Positions 50,870 through 62,375 of a stretch of DNA of 64,000 nucleotides are shown piece after piece. Under the pieces are notes generated by a model. It saw nothing but the letters and a program-made list of their open reading frames with translations. It did not search any database and was not told where the DNA came from. How positions within the stretch are numbered: the stretch's first letter is position 1; each line of letters begins with the position of its first letter. Made by a program: the position numbers and the translations under genes. The stretch comes from Prinia subflava (Eukaryota > Chordata > Aves > Passeriformes > Cisticolidae), in contig NC_086247.1 of NCBI RefSeq assembly GCF_021018805.1, forward strand, positions 95,063,338 through 95,127,337, in the 5' to 3' direction.

Positions 50870-51162
50870 AAGGTGGACAATTCCCAAAGATGTGCAGTGA
50901 TGGGGCAGGAGGCAGCAGACATGAATTGCAAAAATGATTACTTTAACTCTATATAATGAAAAACCTTCTTACCTGAAGGGTGATCAAACTTTGGAAGAGG
51001 TTTCCAGGAGTGGTCCTAGATCTCCATATTTGAAGATATTTCAAATGTTCCTGTACAAAGCTTGGAGTAATTTTATAGAACCGGTCTGACTTCAAGCAAG
51101 GAACTGGACAAGATAACTGTCAGAGAAGTTCCTTCCAACTTAAATTATTCTGTGATTCTAGG
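50870..51162 (+). mobile_element. CR1 LINE, truncated 3' part, sense
   Basis: Matches the CR1 3' end: 'gatgtgcagtgatggggcag', 'gaaaaaccttcttacctgaa', 'gggtgatcaaactttggaag', 'aggtttccaggagtgg' and the terminal 'agttccttccaacttaaatt' followed by 'attctgtgattcta', the octamer-type CR1 tail. It is diverged and internally rearranged. Confidence 0.85.
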
Positions 51163-53426
51163 TGTTTAGAGACTAACAGACTCTCAGATGTCCCATAAGG
51201 TGTTTTTCACATAAAGGATTGGCTAATAGAGATAGAAAAAGCCAGATTAATATTTTGTGTAGTGAAAATGCTGAGGACTCAGATGGTTTCCATTTCCTTC
51301 AAGCTTGCAAGTATTAAGCATGTTTATTAGTCAAATCCTGTGATTTTTCAGTAGGGGAACTAATACTGAATAACATGCCAGTTCATGGCTGAGTATATAA
51401 AAGTATAGCTTTCTGTGATCAGCTTTGGTTTCAGCAGGATGCATTTTAATTTGCATGTAGTCATCCAGGACATACAAGTCAATCTCTAAATGAATTATAT
51501 GTGAAAGAAATCTCATAAAAGCTTTTTTCTAAGGTTTGGTAATACTCCTTAAACTGTTCAGAGCAATTGTTTCTTAGTCTACCAAAGTAGATATAATAAC
51601 ACTGCCAGATTTGATATTCTAACCTGAAGCATGCCTTTATCAAAATCAGGATAGGACAAAGGTAGTTCGCAGTGTATGGAAATTTAAATAAAGGAAGAGT
51701 GGTTCTGCTGTTTAATCATGAACATAACTGGTCATTTCTGATCTTTCTGATTCATCACCTGCTCTGATGAGCTGGTGGTAATTGTGGTAGAGAACAGTGA
51801 AATCTGCATTTGAACTGTTTTGAGGCAAAAGGATATTAGATACTTGCATAAATGCATTGTGTGACTCTAAAAATTGAGTCAGAAATTTGAAAGGAGAAAA
51901 AAGCACTATAATGCTAAAGAAAAAAAAACCAAATGAAACAGAATGTGAGAGACAGGTTCTTCTGAGGTTACTCAGAAGAAATGGGACTGAGTTACATCAC
52001 ACATTCTCACTTAAATTTTACATACTGAGGGACAACTTAACCTATTTCAGACTGTTTGTCCTTCCAGTGACATCTTTGTAAAAGAAAATTTTTTGTTTCA
52101 AAGTGTTTTAAATTCAGCCCAAATCTCTTAATATGGACTGTGTCTATTGTAGGAAAGTTTAATTGTTCATGTGTATTATGCCCTAATACTTGCTAGCTTT
52201 TTTGAAGACATGGGTGGTAATATCTTGCTCCTCAGTTAACTGTACCTAAATATTCGACTGGTAGGAATAAACATAAAAAAAGCTTTTCAGTTCATTGAGG
52301 AAAAATGTAAAATGAAAAGTTTTCATATACAGAAGAAAAAATTAAGATCAAAGCTAATAAAATTATTAGACTTTTCCATATTTGGAAAAAGATACGTGAT
52401 GTCAAACTAAGTGGATTCTTTTCTGCGCAGTAAGGTCATGGTGCCGCAGTTGCGTATAGCTGTGAGAGTGACCTGAAAAGTCATTTCCTGCTGTGGAGGC
52501 AGTGTTCTGTTCCCCATGTCAGCAGCGCATTGCTTCCCTGCAAAAAACCCCAGGACAAACTTCTTCCAACTACTTGCTTTTTTGCCTTACCTAAGACCAG
52601 AACTTTTCATAAATAATGGTCAGTAACAGACTAAAAACACATTCTTTCTCTGAAGGGTAGCTGTAGATCATGCTCTTACTCACTGGCCCTTAACTTATGT
52701 TGTTGGAGCCTTTTCTGGAATTTTGGCATGGGTATTTTCAGCAGTCTAAATTGAAGAATCATTGCATTTAGCAGCCAGAGAGCTCTCATGTATGCTAGGG
52801 TGTCATTGTTTTAGCAATGCTGCAACCAAAGGAACGGGGGGCTCCACACTTGCTGGCTCCAGTGGGCTCAGGCTGTCTCTCTTCTCCGTCCCAACTGTAA
52901 GCTGATGGGCAGAGGAGGTGGAGTTGAAATGCTGTTCTTGTTTTTGACTGGTTTCCATCAAGTCTGTCCTCCTGGACAGGTGAACAACCGTATTCTCGCC
53001 ACAGGTATTGTGGTGGGGTTTTTTTTATGTTAGACTTCACCCTTTAAAAAAATTACACAGAAGATTTACAGGCCTATTGCTATTTAACAGTCTTCTGGCA
53101 CAGGATTTCTTTTGAAAACAGAATAAAGGAAAGGAAGATTAGCATTATGGATGGCTTTATAATCAGAAAAAGCTATAGCTTCCAGGCTCCCGTGATGTCC
53201 CTGACTCAGAAAAGCTTTAGAGAAATTATCGTATTATCTCCCTTGAGACATTTTCTCTTTAGAGTCTTTGAATTAAAAAAATATTGTGAATATTAAAATC
53301 AGTAACTTCTAGTCCATGTGAATTCAATTGAAATTTCACAAATTAGTAGTTAGGAATAGGCTTTTTCCTCTTTCCAGCATCAGTGAAGTGTTACCAAGTG
53401 AAAGCAATTTTCATTATACTAATAAT

Positions 53427-53722
53427 CAGAGAATCATATAATGGTTTGGATTGGAAGAAACTTTGGTCATCTTGTTCAGCCCCCCTGCCATGGCACTTAG
53501 ATCATCTTGTTCCAACTTCCCTGCCATGGCCAGGAACACCTTCTACTAGATCAGGTTATGATAAGCCCCATCCAACTTGGCCTTGAACACCTCCAGGGAT
53601 ATGGCATCCACAGCTTCTCTGGGCTGTTGCAGTGATTCACCATCCTCACAGGGAAGAATCGCTCCTGATAGCTAATCTCAATCTGTCCTCTTTCAGCTGA
53701 AAGCCATTCCCCCTTGTTCCAT
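53427..53722 (-). mobile_element. CR1 LINE, truncated 3' part, antisense
   Basis: The + strand begins 'gagaatcatataatggtttg' and continues 'ttggaagaaactttggtcat', 'cttgttc', 'tgccatggccaggaacacct', 'gccttgaacacctccaggga', 'tggcatccacagcttctctg' and 'aaagccattcccccttgttc'. This is the reverse complement of the CR1 3' UTR. A block of about 40 bp ('catcttgttc...ccctgccatggc') appears twice near the start, suggesting a small internal duplication. Confidence 0.92.
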
Positions 53723-54877
53723 AATAAAATTTATGTTTTAGAAGGACTTTGGAATCCTTAGGTCAGCACTTGAGGTAAGCTAATTATCAAGGAAGGATTG
53801 TACTTTGTGTTTCTTTTAGCAGTTTCATGTATTTGTTCTTGGCATCTTAAGAAAGTTTACAAAGTTTCTCCTCAAATCTGGACATTGCTCTCCAGGTGGG
53901 AAATTAAAAGTTTTAAATGGCATTCTTTGAAGAATCAATCCCATTCAATCATAAGCAAGGATACAGGATTGTTATTAGTGTTGCTTTTAAATAACAATAT
54001 TGGTATGCAATCTCTAAGTGATATTTTATTTCATTATAGCCAAAGTATTAACTGCAGTAGTAAAGCCCAAATATAGTGAATTGTGCAGCTGTAGTTGCAG
54101 TTACCTTACCTTTTCATTTGCAGAGGTTGAATGGTCAGCTTATCAGAGGCAGTGGGTTTCAGTTTTTTCACTTCAGATCTGCTTTTTAGGAGCACAGTCT
54201 GTCGCCCAGGGCTGCAATTAAAACTTGTGACAGCATTGTAGTCAGTGCTGTCAACAGCGTTGGGAGCCCCAGCTACTGGGCCTGCCCTGCCACTTCATTT
54301 CCCATCAGGGTCCCAGTGCAGCCTCCAGGGAACTGCAGTGGGGCTCCTTGTAACTAACTTCCACATGGTATTTTTAAATTGCTGGTTTTCAAATCTGAGC
54401 ATAGTAACTGTGCTCAGCATCAAGCCAAGGCTTTTTCTTCTCAAGTAATTGCTTTTCATCCTGAAACTGGAAGGTTATTATCAGGAGCTGCTAATATTTC
54501 TATGTGCGGTTTGATAACAGTAGATAAAAATAATTCTAGACCACAAGTGCCAGGAAGCACAAGTTACAGGTTTGATTTTGCTCTCATTCTAAAGGCATGA
54601 CTTTGAATATAACTCAGAAATCTGTTTACTGCCTTAACGAAAAAAAGCTACCCATGGCTAATGCCCCTTCACGGAGGAAAAAGGCAATCACCTCCCACTC
54701 AAAAATATACCATTAAGTATTTAGAAAAGCAAAATATATTTTAAATTATACTTACTTAAATTATACTCTTACTCTGGGACTTCAGCTGCTTAGGAACAAA
54801 GCAGTAATGTCTGTATTTCATTAATACTTTTCTATTACAAAAAGACAGTAAATGTTGTAATGTTTCTTTAATTGCAG

Positions 54878-54889
54878 ATGAAACTACTG
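54878..54889 (+). other. Candidate 12-nt in-frame CTDP1 microexon (unproven)
   Basis: The sequence ATGAAACTACTG is bounded by tttctttaattgcag on the left and gtaagt on the right, both close to consensus. Exon 11 ends and exon 12 begins on whole codons, so inclusion would insert Met-Lys-Leu-Leu between DKE and VDD without a frameshift. No such insertion is known to me in vertebrate FCP1, and paired splice motifs this close arise by chance in introns of this size. Confidence 0.2.
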
Positions 54890-57800
54890 GTAAGTATCCT
54901 TGAGGGTATCTTTTTGTTGAAAGGTAGAGACAAAAAGTGTTTATAAATATAAATACAGTAAGTGATATAAATTACAAAGAAAAACACATTCCTTTATTTT
55001 GAAACTATGTGGATATTCTGAAAGCTTGTCATAAAACCGTTTTACACCATTAAAAACAGATTCTTTACTGAATTCATTCACAGAGTAAATAACTACTGAT
55101 CTATGATCATTAATACAAATTCACTTGACTTCAGGTATTTTTTCTTATTCTAGGAGAAGTTTGTTTTTTCATTTCTGTTGAACTCTGTCTTTAAGTGCTA
55201 CTATATTTCTTTACACTTTGATTTTGCATTTTTGCTGTTCGGCTTCACTAGAAATGAAGACTTTTATAAATATATTGAACTCAGTCCTTTTTATCAAGAG
55301 TACAATGTAACACATATGTAAAAACTAGATTAATGCTGTGTTCAGTAGAAGATCACATACAGATAGGCAGCTGTCACAGAAACTTTACTCTGACATATAA
55401 AGCTGCATAATTAGCACCTGATCTTGCTTAAGTTTGACATATGGGTAACATCTATATTATGCTGTTCAGCACAGAACCCCAGTGGGATTTGAAATTAGGA
55501 GGACTGCCCGTGAAAGTTAAGAGACCCAGCACTTCACTTTCTATCTCCCGCTTGTGCAGAGGTGTTGTCAGTCCTGTCATGGCCTCTCGCTCTTCTTCCC
55601 CAAACTGCACTTCTTTTGTGTCGAGCAGTTAAACTTTCCAAGTCAGTTGCACAAATATCAGTTCTTCTGTCCTCCTCTTGCTAAACCTTTCCTTGCTTTA
55701 CCAAATGCCTGGTATATGCTTCGAGGAGCTTTAGGAAAGAGAGGACAAGCATTTGTGATTGTGCCACAGTAACAATTTGTCAAGTGATTGTGTGCACTGT
55801 GCAGAGAGCACTGTTGGAGGACTTGTTGTAAACTGGGTTACGGGATTATAACTGCACCTGATTTAGAGTTGTCAGTGCTGTATTAAATTACTTTATAGTG
55901 GGGGGGTAATAAACTTTTACACTATTATTTACATTTATTTTGCCACAGATGGAGCAGTTCTGTTCTCACACCTCTCCCCTGGAAGGTTTGAAATTTCAGT
56001 GCGCAGCTCCAGAAAGCTGGAGCCACCACTCTCTTTAGTTTGATTTACAATCTAATACCATCATTCACTGTTAATTTCACATGCTCAGAAGTGCTGCTTT
56101 AGTTTGTAATTCTCAGTGTACCTTTTCCTACCTCCTCTTTGTCTTCTCACTTTGCTGCTCTTTTAAAGTTTCTAAAGTAGTCAGCTGATTTCTGTAATGT
56201 ACTCAAAAGCAATAGTTTTGCACAAAGCAGAAGGGAATGTTGGAAGGGGAGCTGGAGTAAAGAGTATAGGATCATATTAGAGTTATTTTTTGACTTTATA
56301 TACCATGAAGGCAATATAAAGTACATATTGAAACCTTTTGACACATTCAGATGGCAGACTATATTAGTTGTTGCAAGTTCTTCCTAAAATAAAATGCATT
56401 CAACACAATCTCAAATAAATGTCAGGACACATAGGTTTTATGCTGAAATGGAGTTGGGTTTTAGCTGTACTTGCTGTCAATACCAATTGCTTACGTTGCT
56501 TACAATGAACAGTCATTTTTGTGGCAGTAGAACTAGACCTAAAGAACTCCTAGTAAATACTTGGTATTTTTTTTCTGTTTCTCCCTTAACTTGCACAATC
56601 AGTTGGAGAAAAACTCTTTTTGGAAAGATGGGTGGGGAGGGTCAGAAATGTGTGTATCCTCTGTGGAGTACTGGAGCACAAAATTCACTGCTGTTTATCA
56701 AACCTATTCTTTTTGTAGATTTTTTTCTGTAATGGCAGTAAAGAGGTGTTTCAGATGATTGAACTACTTTTGAGAGATCTTTTAAGCAATTGCAAGTAGT
56801 GTCCTGTTGGATGTCTAGGGTAGCTTCTCAGTTCTATTAAAACTTGAAGCCTAATGTACTTGCTAGTTGAAAAACAAGAATTAAAGTTTATTCACAGCTC
56901 CTTTTTGGCTTTAAATACGTAGTGTGCGTTACTGTGTAGGTAGTTATTACTTCCAAAAAATGTATCATGATAGCTCTCTGTCATATCCATAAAGCTGTAT
57001 CAAAACACTGCCTGTAACTTAACTGTAGGAAAAATAGAAGTTGCTCATAGCAGTTTCTTTTTTGGTGTTTTTCTTGGAGTCTTGATTAATTTTGAATGTG
57101 TAAACTCAACTTCTGGAATGAAAACACTTTCAGCTGATCTGGTTCGTTAGTACTACAGAAGGCTTTGACTTTCCTTTTAGCAAAGCTTTAGGTACTTTTC
57201 AGCTCTTAATTGGAGAATGAGATTAAAAATCTCATTGCTCTTTGGTCTTTACACATACCATGAGTGTATACTCTGCTCCTCTTAAATGAGAAATAAAATA
57301 GCTTTGTCACATGAGGACCTTTATTGGCTTTTATGATTGAGTGTTTAAAAGAGTTGTCAGGCTTTTGATTCTCTTGCTGAATTAAACAACTCCATCATTT
57401 TCAAGGGATGAATCATTTTTCTTTTTCAATGTTAATCATTGTTGCTGCATTATAAAAGTCTATTTCCAAGATAGCTGCTATGGGTGTTAAAGCAGTAAGC
57501 ATCCCTTCACTGTACCTTATCAGTAAGATTTTGTATTAGCTGGCATTTTTTTCTGAAGTGTTATGTGTTCCATTTATATTAATCATAAAAAAATCCAATC
57601 ACATAAGCTGAAGCCATAGTTGGTACTTGGTACATTTGTATCTGTCATGTTCTGAATCAGATTAAAAGTTTCCTCTGTTCTTTCTTATTTATTTAAAGTT
57701 AGTGATAGGTATAGATAGATAGTTGGTGTTCAGATATTAGTGAAGTTTTTTTGCCTATTAACTTGTTCAAGTGTCTGTCATGGGCTGAAATCTCACTGCC

Positions 57801-57987
57801 TCAATGAAATGGTTTCTTTTCCATTTCTTTTGAGAATTGTGGAAGATGAAGATGTAATACTTATATTTTTCAGCATATTTGCAATTTAGCTAATAATTAA
57901 CCAGGAATCCATGTTTTGGATGCCTTTCTAGTTAGAGATTTGTAGGGACCCTCCCACATCATTTTCATATGCAGTGATATTTGAAAT

Positions 57988-58022
57988 TTTCTGTATTTGA
58001 ATACAGAAATATGTATTTCTGT
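57988..58022. repeat. Overlapping inverted repeats
   Basis: TTTCTGTATT, TG, AATACAGAAA forms one perfect palindrome, and its right arm also pairs with the next segment (ACAGAAATA, TG, TATTTCTGT). The three mutually complementary blocks lie in intron 11. Confidence 0.9.
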
Positions 58023-59922
58023 GATTTATACATGCATTTTATATGGCCTTTCAAAGAAATGGCATGTATATGTACAACTAAGTCTAGTAATTCTAATATT
58101 AAATGGTATTTCAGACTGCAAACAAATAATGTTATCATTGTACAGGATGAAAGAAAAACAGACATGGCATTAACTAGACTGCTAGTCTGTCAAAACTGTT
58201 CACACAAAGTAGATTTTAAAATACTATCAAACGTCACTTTGAGAAAAGCATCTGTAATACTGAATGTCTATCAGCCTAACTTTATCCTTTGAAAACCTTA
58301 ACATATTTTGTAGTGAGAACTTAGTTTTAAACATAAGACTTTCTGGAAAAGTACTGCTTTTGGAATTAAGGACTATAATTTTAAATGTTAAAGGCTTTTA
58401 GGAAAGGAGTTATTAGAGCTGTGGATCTGTGCTGGCAATTACTGGCCATGCCAGTTATCTGGAATGTCTTCTACCAAAGCTATACAGGCAGGGTCTTCCT
58501 GCCATCTCATCCCAAACTGTAACACTTAAAACGCTTGAGACTTTTGCTGCATTCTGTATATACAGAAAAATCCCCATCTTGTATACTTCACATTCTTCCC
58601 CTTGGTTCGCTGTTGGCTTATCTCTAGCAGTGCTTTCAGTCTCCCTGACCCTTACTTGCATTCCGTGATTCTTGTGTGTCGTGCATACGACAACTGCTCA
58701 CAGGAGAAACATTTTTGGACTACTTCAATTTGATTTGACACAGAAATTTCTACGGTTTCTACCTGAAAATGCCATCTGGATTTAGATGCACTAAACTGGT
58801 TTGCAGTTCCTTTTGATGAGCTAAACAAAGAAATTAGAGGTCCATTTATGAATGACCAGATATAAGTGACTTTCTTAAGCTTTCTTTAGCTTTTGGGATT
58901 ATTCATGTAAAAGCAGCAGATAAACAGCATTAAACCTTTTAGTCTATTTTCATATGCAGATATTTTTCTTCTTGATAAAGCAGGTATGGATTAGTGAGAA
59001 CAAAGTAGTAGTGAAGCATATTTTATGTTGAGATAAGCTGCTTCTCAGGAAATTTTTCTCAGGAAAAATTCTTAAATATCAGAGAAATTCTCACACATGG
59101 TTTATTTCCTTGTCTTCTACCATTCACAAAAATTGAGAGACTGAGAGATCTTCACCCATGTTTTCTTACTTTTTCATCTCTTTCTGAAGGTTGAGTGCTA
59201 ACTCAAAGAGAATATAACCTTTTGAAACTCATTAGGGTGGCTCATGAATATGATTTGCATTTAATGAGGGTTTCAGCAGATCCAGACCTGTCACAGCAAA
59301 TTCATAGGTTTTTAGAGGATTATCAAATCCTTTTCAGAAGTAAAGGACAAACAATTATTTAACAAAATATGTCCGTCTTTTGATAGATTTGTCCTTATTA
59401 ATTAGCACAGTCAGACAATTGAGTTAAAATGGGGTTTGTACATTCTGTTTCATTCAAACTGTATTATTTAGAAATACTTCCTTTGCAGTTATATTGGTAT
59501 CAAGGAATACTTGTAAATATAGGAATTCTTACTGGAGATTTTAATATGTCTTTCCCAAGTGATTCTATATGTTACAATAATATAAAATGTATCTAGTAGA
59601 AAATATGCTTCAGTATGTTAGGATAGTATAAATCATCTAACCCTTTAATTTCAGAAGACAGCACTTTTTTAATAATAGTTTCTTATGTGACTATCATGTA
59701 TGTGAGTATACTTATATCTACCTTATGCCAAGCATAGAATAAATATACTACATTTGAATAAAATGTTGCTAGAGTTGTTACAGAAGCTGTGTTGAAGGCA
59801 TTGTGGGAAGGCCAAGGAAACTTGAAGTATATTCCTAATGATTATTGAAGAGCGATCCAATAATTATGGAAGATTAATACAAAATAGTTTGGTGGAAGAT
59901 TAACTCCTCCACTCTTCGGCAG

Positions 59923-60101
59923 GTGGATGACATCTTAGGAGAAGGGAGTGATGAAAGTGATACTGAAAAAAAAAAGCCTGAAGAGGAAAGTGAAAAACCT
60001 CAGACAAGTGCAACAGAGACTCTAGGGAGGAAGGCAGATCAGAGACCTGGATCATCATCATCATCATCAAGTGAAAGAAGTTTAACAGGCAGTGTACCCA
60101 G
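59923..60101 (+). CDS. CTDP1: CTDP1 exon 12: acidic/serine tail with poly-Ser
   Basis: 179 nt: starts on a whole codon and ends with two bases of an Arg codon. It encodes the conserved VDDILGEGSDESDTEKKKPE and then a divergent tail with seven consecutive Ser and SLTGSVP. The first 15 residues match human FCP1 (VDDILGEGSDDSDSEK). The Ser run comes from six TCA codons plus AGT (60052-60072), and the KKK from a run of ten A. Donor is gtatga. The next exon, expected to begin with a basic GHKRKLN-type sequence, was not found before the window ends. Confidence 0.96.
60052..60069 (+). repeat. CTDP1: Coding microsatellite (TCA)6
   Basis: Six exact TCA codons inside exon 12 encode most of a seven-Ser run. 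It is perfect and uninterrupted, so copy number could vary between individuals or species. Confidence 0.95.
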
Positions 60102-61086
60102 GTATGAATTTTTCACATGTAGGAAGTGTTAATGATGTTTCATTGTGCTATCCAGCATGTTTTCTTACAATCTGATACTTGCAATCTGATGTTAAACTAT
60201 GTGTAGGCAACTTTTTCTTGTAAGTCTGTGAAGTTGTCATGCTTATCTCTGCAATGTTTTGGGGTTTATTTAAGGAAGTGGTCTTAGTAAATGTCTTATT
60301 GAGAACCAAGGTATCACCTGTTCAGGAAGAACTGAAGGCAACTGAACTGCACTTCTTTTAAAGTTGTCTCAATCCTGTGTCAGATATAGAACCATGTCCT
60401 CTGCAGTGTCACTTTAAAATAAAGCATGGTTTGGAAAGCTATGCTTTTTTCACCCTGAATTTTTGAGATAGTTTTATGTCGGTCATTCCTAACAATGAGG
60501 TTGTTGGGATACTTTTCTACTTAGAAAGAAATTTAAACTTGCTAGTCTAAGTGCTTATGTTAAATATGTTAATGAATGGTTCTCAATTTGCAGCCTATTA
60601 ATAGTGCTTAAGCTTAACAATTTAGGGCAAGCAATATAAAGTTTTGATTAAGAATTGCAGGGGTCATCATCCTGTACTACAGGGTGCTGAAAGTGCAAAC
60701 ATGACTCACATGCATGTTGTTCTTTCTTTCTGCTGTCTAACCAAACTCTGTTCCCAACCATAAGACTTTAGGCTCTAACACGTTTTCCTTAATGAGGATA
60801 ATACAAGTAGTAGGTCTTAAGGAACTGACTCACATTATTTTAACTTCTCTGAGCTTTATTCTGGCACACAAAGAAGGTATGAGAGAAACTGCAAAAACTG
60901 CCACAGAATGTGATACGTAAATGTTTATGGAGAGATTTTGACTGGGGTAATAATGTTCATGTGTGTTGGGTTTATTGGAGAAAGAGTTACAGGAGAAGCT
61001 TACATGGCCTTTATCATGGGTATTTCTAATCATTGAACTTCTTCAGAAAAAAAGTCTGAAAGTTGTGAGAGTTTAATTTGTCTCAG

Positions 61087-61324
61087 ATGGGTAGAAGAAA
61101 AAAATTCTCCTAAATTAAGTTTGGAAGAGGAAAGGCAAGCAAATTATGAATGTTTTAGAACACAGCTTGAAGCAGCAAAGCATGGTGGTGGCATGTCATT
61201 GTTAAGTGATCCTAATAGTGTGATGTTTCATTGTATGAAAGACATACCATTTTCTGGAAACCAAAAAGAAGAAAGAGTCACATTAAGGAATATTGCTAAA
61301 TACTATTCCCCAAGTATGGTGTAA
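61087..61324 (+). other. Open frame after a phase-compatible acceptor (unproven alternative end)
   Basis: The bases atttgtctcag precede 61087. Joining exon 12 to this point completes the Arg codon and opens a frame of 78 codons to a TAA at 61322-61324, starting WVEEKNSPKLSLEEERQANY and ending AKYYSPSMV. It is Glu/Lys-rich and free of simple repeats. The frame is also open for 50 bases upstream of the acceptor, which weakens the exon reading. I recognise no family. It may be a chance frame, a decayed retrocopy piece or an alternative terminal exon. Confidence 0.2.
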
Positions 61325-62346
61325 AAATATAGAGCAAGTGTATTTGTAGTTAAGCTTTATTCTATATACAGGAAGATTTTTAAGTAAGCTTGGCAATACT
61401 TCTTCACTCAGAAACTATACAGACATAGTAGTGTTCTTGCTGAGATAAAGTCTTTGAGCAGCTTTTTAACTTCTATTTTCAACCTCTCCACCTTGTCAGT
61501 TTGCTAAATTGCATTCAGGATTGAGCTTGAATGGCGTGTTGGAAAACATACTTGCAAAAAGTGCTGGTTTAGATGCTGACCCAGTGTCTTACTAGGCAGG
61601 AAATTCTGCTTGATAAGAAAGGAGCCTTCATTCCAATTACATTTTGAGTTTGAAGCTTTAAGTTGATGTTTTCTTGTTCAGTCAGAGTTGTATGTGCTAA
61701 AGAGATACTGTATAGGAGGGGTGATGTAAGAACAGTCTCCGAGAAACAGAAGATGAACAAGAAACAGTCCAGATATGATCCAGTACTCCTATGGTCTGCC
61801 CCAGTTCGTTCCTATTAGAGATGAGGCCTACACTGACTATAGGTTCCTGCAGTTCCTCTACACCGTTCCAGTAGTTACTCACACTGGAACCATAGCGCTT
61901 ACAAAAAAATCTAGTGCTTACATTTAATGTTAGTCTTCAGTCTTGAAACTTACAGAATACCTTGATAATTTCTCTGATTGTTGCCATTTCTGAAATTCTC
62001 AAGCATGGAGGAAAAAAAATAATCTTTGAGAAAACTGATACCTCCCACTGGAGGGGAAATGCAGCCTTTCTCCTAAATCCATTGCTAATTCATAATCAAG
62101 GAAAATTGAGCTTAGAGCCTCAGAATTCCCACAACTATATTTTCTAGATTCTCTAGTTACTCCCCATTTACTAGAATTTTAAAAGGAACAGTGATATTTT
62201 GATTCCTAAGTGTTTTCTTTCAAATATTATGTACTTCCTTACAACAACCACTCTCCTAGAAGACAGAAATTAGTTTTCCTTTCTTTATTTCTTACTGACA
62301 GAAAATACTGCTGCAAACTCCACTGCAAAATTTTGTTAGTGACATC

Positions 62347-62375
62347 TTTTATCCCCCTTTTATCCCTTTTATCCC
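62347..62375 (+). repeat. Tandem TTTTATCCC, three imperfect copies
   Basis: Three TTTTATCCC units, the first with two extra C residues. A short intronic tandem repeat. Confidence 0.9.

Larger units (their letters stand above)
36343..59922 (+). other. CTDP1: CTDP1 intron 11 (23.6 kb)
   Basis: The largest intron in the window, from gtgagc after exon 11 to cactcttcggcag before exon 12. It has three CR1 fragments (44440-44705 and 53427-53722 antisense, 50870-51162 sense), a T13 run at 40140-40152, an overlapping palindrome at 57988-58022, and otherwise A+T-rich single-copy-looking sequence. I looked for a nested gene on both strands. Several antisense segments have exon-like boundaries, but none matches a family I know. 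A 12-nt sense microexon candidate lies at 54878-54889. Confidence 0.85.

Noticed and set aside
54106..54590. Long antisense segment read as a large exon of a nested gene
   Set aside because: It contains four in-frame stops over about 160 codons, which is roughly what random sequence would give.
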